From the NCBI RefSeq assembly GCF_007176755.1, contig NZ_BJTV01000013.1, positions 62,001-126,000 on the forward strand: 64,000 bases of DNA, read 5' to 3'. A model generated the notes under the pieces. The model was given only the letters and a program-made list of their open reading frames with translations. It had not been told where the DNA came from and ran no database searches. The stretch comes from Streptomyces sp. 1-11. Lineage in GTDB: Bacteria; Actinomycetota; Actinomycetes; Streptomycetales; Streptomycetaceae. Shown piece by piece: positions 27,620 through 41,261 of the stretch. A program made the translations under genes and the position numbers. How positions within the stretch are numbered: position 1 is the first letter of the stretch; each line of letters begins with the position of its first letter.

Positions 27620-27845
27620 GCGGCGGGCGCGGTCGCGGGTACTCGACGGTTCAACGGCGGGCGGGCGCAGTCGCGCGTACTCGACGGTTGAACGGCGGGC
27701 CAAGTCGCGGGTACTCGACGGTTCAACGGCGGGCGGGCGCAGTCGCGCGTACTCGACGGTTCAACGGCGGGCCAAGTCGCGGGTACTCGACGGTTCAACA
27801 GCGGGCCAAGTCGCGGGCGCTCGGCGGTTCAACGGCGGGCGGACG
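27599..27845. repeat. tandem array of 34/38-bp units
   Basis: Six good copies begin at 27633, 27671, 27705, 27743, 27777 and 27811 (each starts tcgcgsgtactcgacggtt), preceded by a degenerate copy at 27599 over the GNAT stop codon. Steps are 38, 34, 38, 34, 34 bases: the linker alternates between a short form (gggccaag) and a longer one (gggcgggcgcag). The last copy is diverged. It fills the gap between convergent genes. Open frames through it exist but look incidental. Confidence 0.9.
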
Positions 27846-27877
27846 GTGACCGGTCCGCCGGTGCCGCGGGATCCACC

Positions 27878-27932
27878 GCGGACGGCACGCCGCGCCCGCT
27901 GCCTGGGTGAGCGGGGTCAGCGTGCCGTCCGC
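27878..27932. terminator. inverted repeat downstream of pepN
   Basis: gcggacggcacgc (27878-27890) pairs perfectly with gcgtgccgtccgc (27920-27932) across a 29-base loop. It is located 19 bases beyond the pepN stop on its downstream side. Confidence 0.5.
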
Positions 27933-27950
27933 CGTGCCGTGGGCCGGGTG

Positions 27951-30440
27951 TTACTCGCCGCGGACGCGCAGGGCGCGGGCCAGGTCGTCGAGTTCGTCGA
28001 CGAGTCGGCGGTGCAGGGCGGCGACGGGTTCCGCGTCGCGCAGGCAGGCCTCGCCGAGGGCGAGGTTCTCGGCGTCGACCGCGTGGTACGGGAAGGCCCA
28101 GCGGCCCGCGGCGGAGGCGATGGCGGGGCCGCGGCGGGCGGCGAGCGCGACGGCGTCCTGGTAGTAGCGGGGCACGTATTCCCTCACCAGGTCTGCCTGT
28201 TCGGGCTGCCAGAAGCCGCGCGCGGTGGCCGTGAAGAGGTAGTTGGAGAGGTCGTCGGTGGCGAACATGGCGTCCCAGGCGGCGCGTTTGGCCTCCGGGT
28301 CGGGCAGTGCGGCGCGGCAGGTGGCGGCGCCCTCCCGGCCGCTGGCGGAGGGGTCGCGTTCGAGTTCGGCGGCGATCGCGGCCTCGTCGGTGGCGCCGAG
28401 GACGGCGAGCCGGCCGAGGATGCGCCAGCGCAGCTCGGGGTCGAGTTCGGGTCCGCCGGGGACCGTGTCGTCGGCGAGCCAGGCGGCGATGGTGTCGGGG
28501 TGGGCGGCGACGTCGATGAAGTGGCGTACGGCGACCAGGCGCAGGCCGGGGTTGTCGCCGTCCTCGGTGCGGCGCAGCAGGTCGCGGCAGAGGGAGCCGA
28601 GGGTGGCGAGGGCGGCCGGGCGGTCCTCGGGGCGCAGGTAGCGGTCGGTGACCTCGTGGGCGGCGAAGGCGAGGACGCCCTGTGCGAGGGCGAGGTCGGT
28701 TTCGAGCGGCAGGTGGGTGCGGGCCGCCTCGAGGTATGCGCCGGGCTGGAGTTCGCCGTCGCGCACGGCGTCCCTGAGGGCGTTCCAGACCACGGCGCGG
28801 GTGAGGGGGTCGGGCAGTCCGGACAGGCCGGCGCGGACCGCTTCGAAGGACTCGGCGTCGAAGCGGATCTTGGCGTAGGTCAGGTCGCCGTCGTTGACGA
28901 GGACCAGCGCGGGCCGCTTGCCGATGGGCTGCGGCGTGCTCTGCGGGACGTCGACGCCGAGCTGTTCGCGCGGGGTGAGGCGGCCCTCGTCGGTGAGGTC
29001 GCGGTCGTAGAGGCCGACGGTGACCCGGTGCGGGCGGCTGCCGGCGCGGTCGACGGTGAGGGCGCAGGTGCCGTCGGCGGCGGTGACGCGCGGGGTGAGG
29101 GTGTCGACCCCGGTGGTGCGCAGCCAGGCGTCGGCCCAGGCGGGCACGTCGCGGTCGGTGGCAGCGGCGAGGGAGTCGATGAAGTCGGCGAGGGTGGCGT
29201 TGGCGAACCGGTGCCGTTCGAAGTGGATGTTGATGCCGGCGAGGAAGTTCTTCTCGCCGAGCCAGGCGACGAGCTGGCGCAGGGCGGAGGCGCCCTTGGC
29301 GTAGGAGATGCCGTCGAAGTTGAGCAGGGCGGCGGCGGTGTCGTCGACGGCTTCGGGGGCGACCGGGTGGGTGGAGGGGCGCTGGTCGGCGTCGTAGCCC
29401 CAGGCCTTGCGGGTGACGCCGAACTCGACCCACGGCTGGGTGAAGCGGGTGGCCTCCAGGGTGGTCTGGTAGCCCATGTACTCGGCGAAGGACTCGTTGA
29501 GCCAGATGTCGTCCCACCACTTGAGGGTGACGAGGTCGCCGAACCACATGTGGGCCATCTCGTGGGCGATGACCATGGCGCGGGTCTGGCGTTCGGTGTC
29601 GGTGACGGCGGAGCGGAAGACGAAGTCGTCGCGGAAGGTGACCAGGCCGGGGTTCTCCATGGCGCCGGCGTTGAACTCGGGCACGAACGCCTGGTCGTAG
29701 GAGTCGAAGGGGTAGGGCTCCTCGAACTTCTCGTGGTAGCGGTCGAAGCAGGCGCGGGTGATGTCGAGGATCTCGTCGGCGTCGGCGTCGAGGTAGGGGG
29801 CGAGGGAGCGGCGGCAGTGGATGCCGAAGGGCAGGCCGCGGTGCTCGGTGCGGCGCGTGTGCCAGGGGCCGGCGGCGACGGCGACGAGGTAGGTGGAGAT
29901 CGGCGGGGTGGGGGCGGCCCGCCAGCGGCCCTGGCCGAGGTGCTCGGTGACGCCGTTGGCGAGGACGGTCCAGTTCTCGGGCGCGGTGACGGTGAGTTCG
30001 AAGACGGCCTTCAGGTCGGGCTGGTCGAAGGCGGCGAGGACGCGCTGGACGTCGTCGAGGAACATCTGCGTGTAGACGTAGGTCTCGCCGTCGCTGGGGT
30101 CGGTGAAGCGGTGCATGCCCTCGCCGGTGCGCGAGTAGCGCATGGCGGCGTCGACGCGCAGTTCGTGTTCGCCCGCGGTGAGGCCGGGCAGCGGCAGCCG
30201 GTTGCCGTCGAGGGTCCGCGGGTCGAGGGGCTGTCCGTCGAGGGTGACGGTGCGCAGGCGGGCGGGCTTCAGCTCGACGAACGTGTCCCCGGCGGACCGC
30301 GCGGTGAACCTGATCACGGTGCGGGAGTCGAAGGTCTCGTCCCCGGTCGTGAGGTCGAGTTCGACCGTGTAGCGGTGGACGTCGAGGAGCTGTGCTCGGA
30401 GCTGCGCTTCGTCGCGCGTGATGACGGACATGCAGGCCAT
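27951..30440 (-). CDS. pepN: aminopeptidase N (M1 metallopeptidase)
   Basis: 829 residues from ATG 30440; ATG 30431 (MSVITRDEA) is an alternative, and neither has a strong ribosome-binding site. N-terminal beta domain, then the exopeptidase motif GAMENPG and zinc site HEMAH-x18-E (HEMAHMWFGDLVTLKWWDDIWLNE, His293/His297), with catalytic Tyr expected in GISYAKGA. The C-terminal half is the helical ERAP1-like domain (LDPELRWRILGRLAVLGATDEAAI). It removes N-terminal residues from peptides in the cytoplasm. No signal peptide. Full family length. The convergent neighbour is the GNAT gene across the repeat array. Confidence 0.94.
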   Translation of the reverse strand: MACMSVITRDEAQLRAQLLDVHRYTVELDLTTGDETFDSRTVIRFTARSAGDTFVELKPARLRTVTLDGQPLDPRTLDGNRLPLPGLTAGEHELRVDAAMRYSRTGEGMHRFTDPSDGETYVYTQMFLDDVQRVLAAFDQPDLKAVFELTVTAPENWTVLANGVTEHLGQGRWRAAPTPPISTYLVAVAAGPWHTRRTEHRGLPFGIHCRRSLAPYLDADADEILDITRACFDRYHEKFEEPYPFDSYDQAFVPEFNAGAMENPGLVTFRDDFVFRSAVTDTERQTRAMVIAHEMAHMWFGDLVTLKWWDDIWLNESFAEYMGYQTTLEATRFTQPWVEFGVTRKAWGYDADQRPSTHPVAPEAVDDTAAALLNFDGISYAKGASALRQLVAWLGEKNFLAGINIHFERHRFANATLADFIDSLAAATDRDVPAWADAWLRTTGVDTLTPRVTAADGTCALTVDRAGSRPHRVTVGLYDRDLTDEGRLTPREQLGVDVPQSTPQPIGKRPALVLVNDGDLTYAKIRFDAESFEAVRAGLSGLPDPLTRAVVWNALRDAVRDGELQPGAYLEAARTHLPLETDLALAQGVLAFAAHEVTDRYLRPEDRPAALATLGSLCRDLLRRTEDGDNPGLRLVAVRHFIDVAAHPDTIAAWLADDTVPGGPELDPELRWRILGRLAVLGATDEAAIAAELERDPSASGREGAATCRAALPDPEAKRAAWDAMFATDDLSNYLFTATARGFWQPEQADLVREYVPRYYQDAVALAARRGPAIASAAGRWAFPYHAVDAENLALGEACLRDAEPVAALHRRLVDELDDLARALRVRGE

Positions 30441-30556
30441 GCTGCCTGATGGCTTCCGCGGCGCACAGGGGCGGATCGGTACACGGCATATGTCCGGTGT
30501 CGCGCCCCGTGCCACCGTGCCCGCGCCGCCCGCGCCCGCGGGTGCCGGAGCGGGCG

Positions 30557-30907
30557 TCAGCCGGACGTGGCGGTCTGTCCGCCGGTCGTGTCCCCGGCGA
30601 TGGACTCGTGGTGCCGGATCACCTCGGCGATGATGAAGTTGAGGAACTTCTCGGCGAAGGCCGGGTCGAGCTTGGCGCTCTCGGCGAGGCGGCGCAGCCG
30701 CTCGATCTGCCGGGCCTCGCGGGCCGGGTCGGCGGGCGGGAGCTGGTGGCCGGCCTTGAGCCGGCCGACCTGCTGGGTGCACTTGAAGCGCTCGGCGAGC
30801 ATGTGGACGACGGCCGCGTCGATGTTGTCGATGCTGTCGCGCAGCCGCTCCAGCTCCTGGCGGACCGCGGGGTCGACGTCACCGGTTCCGGTGTTGCTGA
30901 TGGTCAT
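30557..30907 (-). CDS. chorismate mutase, AroQ class
   Basis: 116 residues from ATG 30907. The AroQ pattern is visible: LERLRDSIDNIDAAVVHMLAERFKCTQQVGRLKAGHQLPPADPAREARQIERLRRLAESAKLDPAFAEKFLNFIIAEVIRHHE. Key residues (Arg in LRDSID, Arg in AERFK, Lys in GRLK, Glu/Gln near the C-terminus) are in place. It converts chorismate to prephenate for Phe/Tyr synthesis and would compete with TrpE (57.2-58.7 kb) for chorismate. Free-standing, not fused to prephenate dehydratase. Confidence 0.92.
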   Translation of the reverse strand: MTISNTGTGDVDPAVRQELERLRDSIDNIDAAVVHMLAERFKCTQQVGRLKAGHQLPPADPAREARQIERLRRLAESAKLDPAFAEKFLNFIIAEVIRHHESIAGDTTGGQTATSG

Positions 30908-31048
30908 GGCGGTCAACCCTAAGGGCGGCGCGGCCCCGCGATCACGCGGTGACCAGCATGCGAGCACCGCGCGCCGCGCCGGCGGGGGCGGCCGGGCGGG
31001 CGCCCGCCTACAGTGGAGGGGGGTTCCGGGCGTCTTTGGGGGTCGCGC

Positions 31049-31936
31049 GTGGCGAACGGCGGACCGGTCGAGCACGGTTACCCGCATCTGGAGACGGTGC
31101 GGGCGGCCGTCACCGCGCTGTACAGACGGCTGTCGTACGAGACGGTCCGGACGTTCTCGGCCAGTGTGGTCCCGGCGGACGTGGCGTTCTGCGACACGGA
31201 CGACCTGCATCTGGGCGCGCAGCGGGTGGCCCGGGAGATCGTGCGGCACTTCAGGCTGCCGGACGCGCGGCTGGTCGTCGGTTTCCGGGAGATGACGCAC
31301 GCGGCGACCGTGGAACTGGCGGCGGGCCCGGAGTACTTCGTGGAGCTGAACGACCGCTTCCGCACGCATCGCGGGGACATCGGCGCGGCGCTCGCCCACG
31401 AGGTGACCCATGTCTATCTGCACCGTCTGGACCTGTCGTTCCCGACGACCGCGGAGAACGAGATCCTGACGGACACGGTGGCGGCCTACCTGGGCGCGGG
31501 CTGGCTGCTGCTGGACGCCTTCCGCGAGGACGGGGTGTCCTCGCAGAAGCTGGGCTATCTCACCCCGGAGGAGTTCGGTTACGTCCTCGCCAAGCGGGCG
31601 CTGCTGTTCCAGGAGGACCCGTCGGTGTGGTTCACCAGCCCGCAGGCGTACTCGGCGTACGTCAGGGGCAGGGAGCTGGCCGTGCGGGACGGACAGCAGC
31701 CGCCGCTGACCGGGGCCGGCTGGGCGGGGCGGCGCCGTTACGCCCACGACCGCCGCCACGCGTCGGGCGGCCGGCCGGCCGCGGGGTACGCCTTCACCGC
31801 CGATCCCGGACCCGACGGCCACCTGCGGGTGTCGTTCCCCTGCCCCACGTGCCTGCAGCGGATCCGGCTGCCGGTCAAGGGCCGGGTACGGGCCCGGTGC
31901 GGACTGTGCAGAACGGTGCTGGAGTGCGACACGTAG
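31049..31936 (+). CDS. predicted HExxH metallopeptidase with C-terminal zinc ribbon
   Basis: 295 residues, GTG 31049 with a GGGGG site upstream. An N-terminal ~180-residue domain has HEVTHVYLHRL (His117, Glu118, His121) followed by ENEILTDTVAAYLG, where an acidic residue should be the third zinc ligand. The C-terminus has CPTC-x13-CGLC, a zinc-ribbon (CPTCLQRIRLPVKGRVRARCGLC). No signal peptide or membrane helix, so it is probably a cytoplasmic protease. I do not recognise a characterised family member. The combination of protease and zinc ribbon suggests binding to a nucleic acid or protein partner. Confidence 0.75.
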   Translation: MANGGPVEHGYPHLETVRAAVTALYRRLSYETVRTFSASVVPADVAFCDTDDLHLGAQRVAREIVRHFRLPDARLVVGFREMTHAATVELAAGPEYFVELNDRFRTHRGDIGAALAHEVTHVYLHRLDLSFPTTAENEILTDTVAAYLGAGWLLLDAFREDGVSSQKLGYLTPEEFGYVLAKRALLFQEDPSVWFTSPQAYSAYVRGRELAVRDGQQPPLTGAGWAGRRRYAHDRRHASGGRPAAGYAFTADPGPDGHLRVSFPCPTCLQRIRLPVKGRVRARCGLCRTVLECDT

Positions 31937-32070
31937 GGCGCCGGCCCGGCGGGGCGGCCGGACGGCGGTCATCACCCCCTGGTGTCGCCCACGTCACAGC
32001 GGTTCGCTATTTTGTTCGCCGCCGTCCCCACCGGCTCATCCCGTCCCCGTGACCTTCCAAGGAGCCGGCC

Positions 32071-32961
32071 GTGACCGCCGAGTCCGCCGTGACCACGTGC
32101 TTCCGTCACCCCAAGGTGGAGTCGCACGTGCGCTGCACCCGCTGCGACCGCTTCATCTGCCCGTCCTGCATGCGGGAGGCCGCCGTCGGCCACCAGTGCG
32201 TGGAGTGCGTGAAGGAGGGGGCGCGCTCGGTGCGGCAGGCGCGGACTGCGTTCGGCGGCCGGATCAGCGCGGTGCCGGTGGTCACCTATGTGCTGATCGG
32301 GCTGAACGTGCTCGCCTACCTCGCCGAGCTGGCCCGGCCCTCGGTCGAGTACCGGTTCGACATGCTGGGCGCGACGCCGCCGGGCTATCTGCCCGAGGGG
32401 GTCGCGCACGGCGAGTGGTACCGGCTGCTGACCGGAGCGTTCCTGCATCTGACGCCCGCCGAGGGCGCGTTCGGCATCACGCACATCCTGTTCAACATGC
32501 TGGCGCTGTGGAACGTCGGCCGGGTGGTGGAGGCGCAGCTCGGCCGGGTCCGCTACCTCGCCCTGTACCTGCTGTCGGCTCTGGGCGGCTCGGTGCTGGT
32601 GCTGCTGGTCGCCCCGGAGACCCGCACGGTCGGCGCGTCCGGCGCCATCTTCGGTCTGGGCGCCGCGTACTACGTCATGGGCCGCCGCCTCGGCTACGAC
32701 CGGCGGGCGGTCAACCAGTACATGGCGGGTCTGCTGGTGTGGCTGGTGGTCTCCGCCTGGATGACCTCCTGGCAGGGGCACCTCGGCGGGCTGCTGGCCG
32801 GCGGGGCGGTGACGCTGGCGTACGCGTACGCGCCCCGGGAGCGGCGTGCGCTGGTGCAGGCGGGCGCGTGCGTGGCGCTGCTGGTGCTGCTGGTGGTGCT
32901 GATCGCGGTCAGGGTGTCCTCGCTCGCGGTGGAGCCGGGGCTCATGGGAGGGGCGGCCTGA
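32071..32961 (+). CDS. rhomboid family intramembrane serine protease
   Basis: 296 residues, GTG 32071 with AAGGAG at 32059-32064. The N-terminus is a B-box-like zinc finger (CFRHPKVESHVRCTRCDRFICPSC-x8-HQCVEC). Then seven hydrophobic segments follow, with the catalytic Ser190 in GASGAIFG and His237 in WQGHLGGLLAG; HILFNMLALWNVG holds the conserved oxyanion-region residues. It cleaves within membrane helices; substrates unknown. This zinc-finger/rhomboid arrangement is common in actinomycetes. Confidence 0.92.
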   Translation: MTAESAVTTCFRHPKVESHVRCTRCDRFICPSCMREAAVGHQCVECVKEGARSVRQARTAFGGRISAVPVVTYVLIGLNVLAYLAELARPSVEYRFDMLGATPPGYLPEGVAHGEWYRLLTGAFLHLTPAEGAFGITHILFNMLALWNVGRVVEAQLGRVRYLALYLLSALGGSVLVLLVAPETRTVGASGAIFGLGAAYYVMGRRLGYDRRAVNQYMAGLLVWLVVSAWMTSWQGHLGGLLAGGAVTLAYAYAPRERRALVQAGACVALLVLLVVLIAVRVSSLAVEPGLMGGAA

Positions 32962-33003
32962 TCCGGGCCGTACGGTGACTGCCATGAAGAGACGGAACCT
33001 GTC

Positions 33004-33909
33004 ATGAGACGAACCGGCATCCTGCTGCTGGCGGCCGCGCCGATCGCCGTCGCGGCGGTGGTCTACGGCCTGGGCGCCGGCTCCTCCGGCTCCTCGGACG
33101 CGCAGGACACGCAGGTCTCCGCCGTGCGGGAGCGTCAGGACGCCAAGTCACGGGCCGAGTCGGAACGGGCCCGGGACGAGGAGGTCATCGCGGACGCGCC
33201 GCCGGGCCTGGCGGCGCCGGCCGAGAAGGAGCTGGCGCAGCGGATCGTGGCGAGCGCGGAGAACTCCACGCTCGACTGGCGCGGTTCCTACGGCTACATC
33301 GAGGACATCGGCGACGGGCGGGGCTACACCGCCGGCATCATCGGTTTCTGCACCGGCACGCACGACCTGCTCACCCTGGTCGAGCGGTACACGAGGGCCC
33401 ACCCGGGCAACGGCCTCGCGCCGTATCTGCCGGCCCTGCGGAAGGTCGACGGCACCGGCTCCCACCAGGGGCTCGACCCCGGTTTCACCGCGGCCTGGAA
33501 GGCGGAGGCGAAGCTCCCCGCGTTCCGGGCGGCGCAGGAGGAGGAGCGCGACCGCGTCTACTTCGACCCGGCCGTCCGCCTCGCCAAGCTCGACGGGCTG
33601 GGCACGCTGGGGCAGTTCGTCTACTACGACGCGATGGTCTTCCACGGTCCCGGCACCGGGCGCGACGGCTTCTACGGCCTGCGCGAACGTGCTCTGCGGA
33701 AGGCCGGCTCCCCGTCCCTCGGCGGCAGCGAGCGCGCATACCTCGGCGTGTTCCTGGACGTCCGCCGCGAGGCCATGAGGTCCAGGAGCTCCGCCATCGA
33801 CACCACCCGCGTCGACACCGCCCAGCGGCGGTTCCTGCGCGAGGGCAACCTGGAGCTGCGTACGCCGCTGACCTGGCAGGTGTACGGGGAGACGTACCGG
33901 GTGCCGTAG
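33004..33909 (+). CDS. csn: secreted chitosanase, glycoside hydrolase family 46
   Basis: 301 residues. A hydrophobic signal (ILLLAAAPIAVAAVVYGLGAG) precedes a hydrophilic charged spacer (~35-75). The catalytic domain begins with the GH46 signature: Glu86 in SAENSTLDW (general acid) and Asp104 in EDIGDGRGYT (base), 18 residues apart as in the Streptomyces N174 enzyme (Glu22/Asp40). GFCTGTHDLL follows. It hydrolyses beta-1,4 glucosamine links in chitosan outside the cell. The signal has no obvious cleavage site before the charged spacer, so it might remain membrane-anchored. Convergent with gltD. Confidence 0.93.
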   Translation: MRRTGILLLAAAPIAVAAVVYGLGAGSSGSSDAQDTQVSAVRERQDAKSRAESERARDEEVIADAPPGLAAPAEKELAQRIVASAENSTLDWRGSYGYIEDIGDGRGYTAGIIGFCTGTHDLLTLVERYTRAHPGNGLAPYLPALRKVDGTGSHQGLDPGFTAAWKAEAKLPAFRAAQEEERDRVYFDPAVRLAKLDGLGTLGQFVYYDAMVFHGPGTGRDGFYGLRERALRKAGSPSLGGSERAYLGVFLDVRREAMRSRSSAIDTTRVDTAQRRFLREGNLELRTPLTWQVYGETYRVP

Positions 33910-33930
33910 CCGGCGGGCCCGCCTCGCATG

Positions 33931-34007
33931 CGACGGCGCCCGCCCAGGAGTCCGGTCGGGGACAGGTGGGCGGGCGCGGTCGCGGGGGTCCGGGGGGTGT
34001 CCCCCGG
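33931..34007. terminator. two hairpins between convergent csn and gltD
   Basis: Hairpin 1: GCGCCCGCCCA (33936-33946) with TGGGCGGGCGC (33967-33977), extended by CGAC/GTCG beyond a G-G mismatch. Hairpin 2: CCGGGGG (33990-33996) with CCCCCGG (34001-34007), 4-base loop. Together they can terminate transcription from both sides. Confidence 0.7.
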
Positions 34008-34053
34008 AGGTCCCGCCCGTACGCCGTTGTACGGGGCGTTCTCGGTGGGCCCG

Positions 34054-35509
34054 TCAGACCGCCAGCGCGCGGTCCGTCGGGCGGATCGGGGCCGGCAGGT
34101 CGCTGGCGCCCGTCAGGAAGCGGTCCACGCCGCGGGCGGCCGAGCGGCCCTCGGCGATCGCCCAGACGATCAGGGACTGGCCGCGGCCCGCGTCGCCGGC
34201 GACGAACACGCCCGGCACGTTGGTCTGGAAGGCGGCGTCGCGGGCGATGTTGCCGCGCTCGTCCAGCTCCAGGCCGAACTGCTCGACCAGGCCGTTGTCC
34301 CGGTCGGTGCCCGTGAAGCCCATCGCGAGGGTCACGAGCTGGGCGGGGATCTTCCGCTCGGTGCCCGGCTTCGAGGTCAGCCTGCCGTCGACGAACTCGA
34401 CCTCGGCGAGGTGCAGCCACTGGACGTTGCCGTCCTCGTCGCCCTCGAAGTGGGTGGTGGAGGCGGAGTAGATCCGCTCACCGCCCTCCTCGTGCGCCGA
34501 GGTGACCTTGTACAGGATCGGGAAGGTCGGCCAGGGCTGGTTCGTCGCGTGCCGCTCGTCGTTCGGGCGGGGCATGATCTCGAGCTGGGTGACGGAGGCC
34601 GCGCCCTGGCGGTGGGCGGTGCCCACGCAGTCCGCGCCGGTGTCGCCGCCGCCGATGACGACGACGTGCTTGCCCTCGGCCGAGATCGGCGTGGTGACGT
34701 AGTCGCCCTCCTGGACCTTGTTGGCCAGGGGGAGGTACTCCATCGCCTGGTGGATGCCCTTGAGCTCGCGGCCGGGGACGGGGAGGTCGCGGGCGGTGGT
34801 GGAGCCGGCGGCGATGACGATCGCGTCGTAGCGCTTCTTGAGGTCGCGGGCGTTCAGGTCGCGGCCGATCTCGACGCCGGTGCGGAAGCGGGTGCCCTCC
34901 GCGCGCATCTGCTCGATGCGGCGGTTGATGTGCCGCTTCTCCATCTTGAACTCGGGGATGCCGTAGCGGAGCAGTCCGCCGACGCGGTCGGCGCGCTCGT
35001 ACACGGCGACCGTGTGGCCGGCCCGGGTGAGCTGCTGGGCGGCGGCGAGACCCGCCGGGCCCGAGCCGATGACGGCGACGGTCTTGCCGGACAGGCGCTC
35101 GGGGATCCGCGGGGCGACGTCCCCGGTCTCCCACGCCTTGTCGATGATCGAGACCTCGACGTTCTTGATGGTGACCGGCGGCTGGTTGATGCCGAGCACG
35201 CACGCCGACTCGCAGGGGGCGGGGCAGAGGCGGCCGGTGAACTCCGGGAAGTTGTTGGTCGCGTGCAGGCGGTCGGAGGCGGCCGCCCAGTCCTCGCGGT
35301 AGGCGTAGTCGTTCCACTCGGGGATCAGGTTCCCCAGCGGACAGCCGTTGTGGCAGAACGGGATGCCGCAGTCCATGCACCGGCTGGCCTGCTTGCTGAT
35401 GATCGGCAGCAGGGAGCCGGGGACGTAGACCTCGTTCCAGTCCTTGACGCGCTCACCGACGGGACGGGTCTTGGCGACCTCGCGGCCGTGGTTCAGGAAG
35501 CCCTTCGGG

Positions 35510-35517
<8 letters not shown>
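34054..35517 (-). CDS. gltD: glutamate synthase (NADPH) small subunit
   Basis: 487 residues. N-terminal iron-sulfur domain with [17 protein letters not shown] and [13 protein letters not shown] motif [19 protein letters not shown] motif [14 protein letters not shown]-terminal [21 protein letters not shown]. It takes electrons from NADPH and passes them through FAD and 4Fe-4S clusters to GltB. The start ATG overlaps the gltB stop by eight bases, so the two are translationally coupled and made in equal amounts. Confidence 0.97.
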
Positions 35518-40108
<4,591 letters not shown>

Positions 40109-40509
40109 CGGCTCTCCCGTCGTCGTCATGTGGCATGTTCAGGTGCCGAGGGACGACGTTGGCCCTCTGCGGAGTGCGAAATTTCGTGCAGGTTACATGA
40201 TGGGGCGGTTCCCGGGAAGCGGATACTCCGTTCCAGCATGCGGACGCCGCAGGTCGCGACAGGGGGTGCCGCGGGGTCGCGGCGGGTGCCGCGCACGGGC
40301 GGCGGAAGTGTGTGGGGACCCATCCGGACAAGATCGATCAGATCGGCGTCCATCGGCCCTGGGGGGCGGGGCGAGCGTCTTCACTCGTCCCGCGAGTGCG
40401 CCGCGAGCGTCGTTGCCCACAGCGCTTACGGCTCATGCCCGATGGTTAAGCGTTCGAAACCAGCGAGTAACGGCTACTTATACGGCCCATCGCATAAGTT
40501 CCGGCTCGC
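40109..40509. other. 401-base upstream region of gltBD
   Basis: No gene. It contains the gltB promoter and the 3' flank of the metal transporter gene. The segment 40430-40510 is notably AT-rich for this genome (for example ttatacggcccatcgcataag). A GlnR-like site is listed separately. No strong hairpin was found downstream of the transporter gene. Confidence 0.45.
40181..40196 (-). promoter_or_regulatory. possible GlnR half-box upstream of gltB
   Basis: Read on the minus strand: GTAAC-CTGCAC-GAAAT. This fits the actinomycete GlnR pattern gTnAC-n6-GaAAC at nine of ten positions. It is 73 bases from the gltB ATG, a sensible place for nitrogen control. Only one a/b pair is seen. It overlaps an inverted repeat around GCGAAATTTCG (40176-40186). 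Confidence 0.35.
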
Positions 40510-41241
40510 TCATCCTACGGCCGTTCCGAACAGGCTGCCCAGGGCGTACGTCACACCGGCCGCCGCGCCGCCCAGCGCGAGCTGCCGCAGGCCGCTGTAC
40601 CACCAGCTGCGTGCCGTCACCCGGGCCACGACCGCGCCGCAGGCGAACAGCCCGGCGAGCGCGAGGAGCACGGCGGGCCACAGGGCGGTGGCGCCGAGCA
40701 GGTAGGGCAGTACGGGGAGCAGGGCGCCCAGCGCGAACGACCCGAAGGACGACACCGCGGCGACCAGCGGCGACGGCAGGTCCCCGGGGTCGATGCCGAG
40801 TTCCTCGCGGGCGTGGATCTCCAGGGCCTGCTCGGGGTCCTTGGACAGCTGCCGGGCGACCTCGCGGGCCAGCTCGGGCTCGACGCCGCGGGCCGCGTAG
40901 AGGGCGGCCAGCTCCTCCTCCTCGTCCTGCGGGTGCTTGCGCAGCTCGCGCCGCTCTACGTCGAGCTCGGCCTCGACCAGCTCGCGCTGGGAGGCGACGG
41001 AGGTGTACTCGCCGGCCGCCATGGAGAAGGCGCCGGCGGCGAGGCCCGCGAGGCCGGTGATGACGATGGTCTGGTGGCCGACGGACCCGCCCGCGACACC
41101 GGTCAGCAGGGCGAGGTTGGAGACCAGGCCGTCCATGGCGCCGAAGACGGCGGGGCGCAGCCAGCCGCCGTTGACGTCGCGGTGGGTGTGGTTGTCGCGG
41201 TGCGCCTCGTGCAGCGCGGCCTCGGTCTCGATGATCGCCAT
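40510..41241 (-). CDS. VIT1/CCC1 family iron or manganese transporter
   Basis: 243 residues from ATG 41241. Conserved family features: RPAVFGAMDGLVSNLALLTGVAGG (first helix), AGAFSMAAGEYTSVASQRELVEAELDVERRELRKHPQDEEEELAALY (helix 2 leading into the acidic metal-binding domain with repeated Glu), then three further helices. The family moves Fe2+/Mn2+ out of the cytoplasm, often in exchange for H+. The gene lies just downstream of nested inverted repeats resembling a metalloregulator site, consistent with induction by metal. Confidence 0.88.
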   Translation of the reverse strand: MAIIETEAALHEAHRDNHTHRDVNGGWLRPAVFGAMDGLVSNLALLTGVAGGSVGHQTIVITGLAGLAAGAFSMAAGEYTSVASQRELVEAELDVERRELRKHPQDEEEELAALYAARGVEPELAREVARQLSKDPEQALEIHAREELGIDPGDLPSPLVAAVSSFGSFALGALLPVLPYLLGATALWPAVLLALAGLFACGAVVARVTARSWWYSGLRQLALGGAAAGVTYALGSLFGTAVG

Positions 41242-41261
41242 GCGGGGGTCCCCCAGGAAGC

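Noticed and set aside
27599-27845. CRISPR array
   Set aside because: There are no unique spacers of constant size: the units abut with only two alternating short linkers, and no cas genes are nearby.
27616-27849. Open frame through the tandem repeats (YSTVQRR repeated protein)
   Set aside because: It has no ribosome-binding site, its frame is a product of the 34/38-base periodicity, and its composition does not resemble a protein. The repeat is better treated as non-coding.
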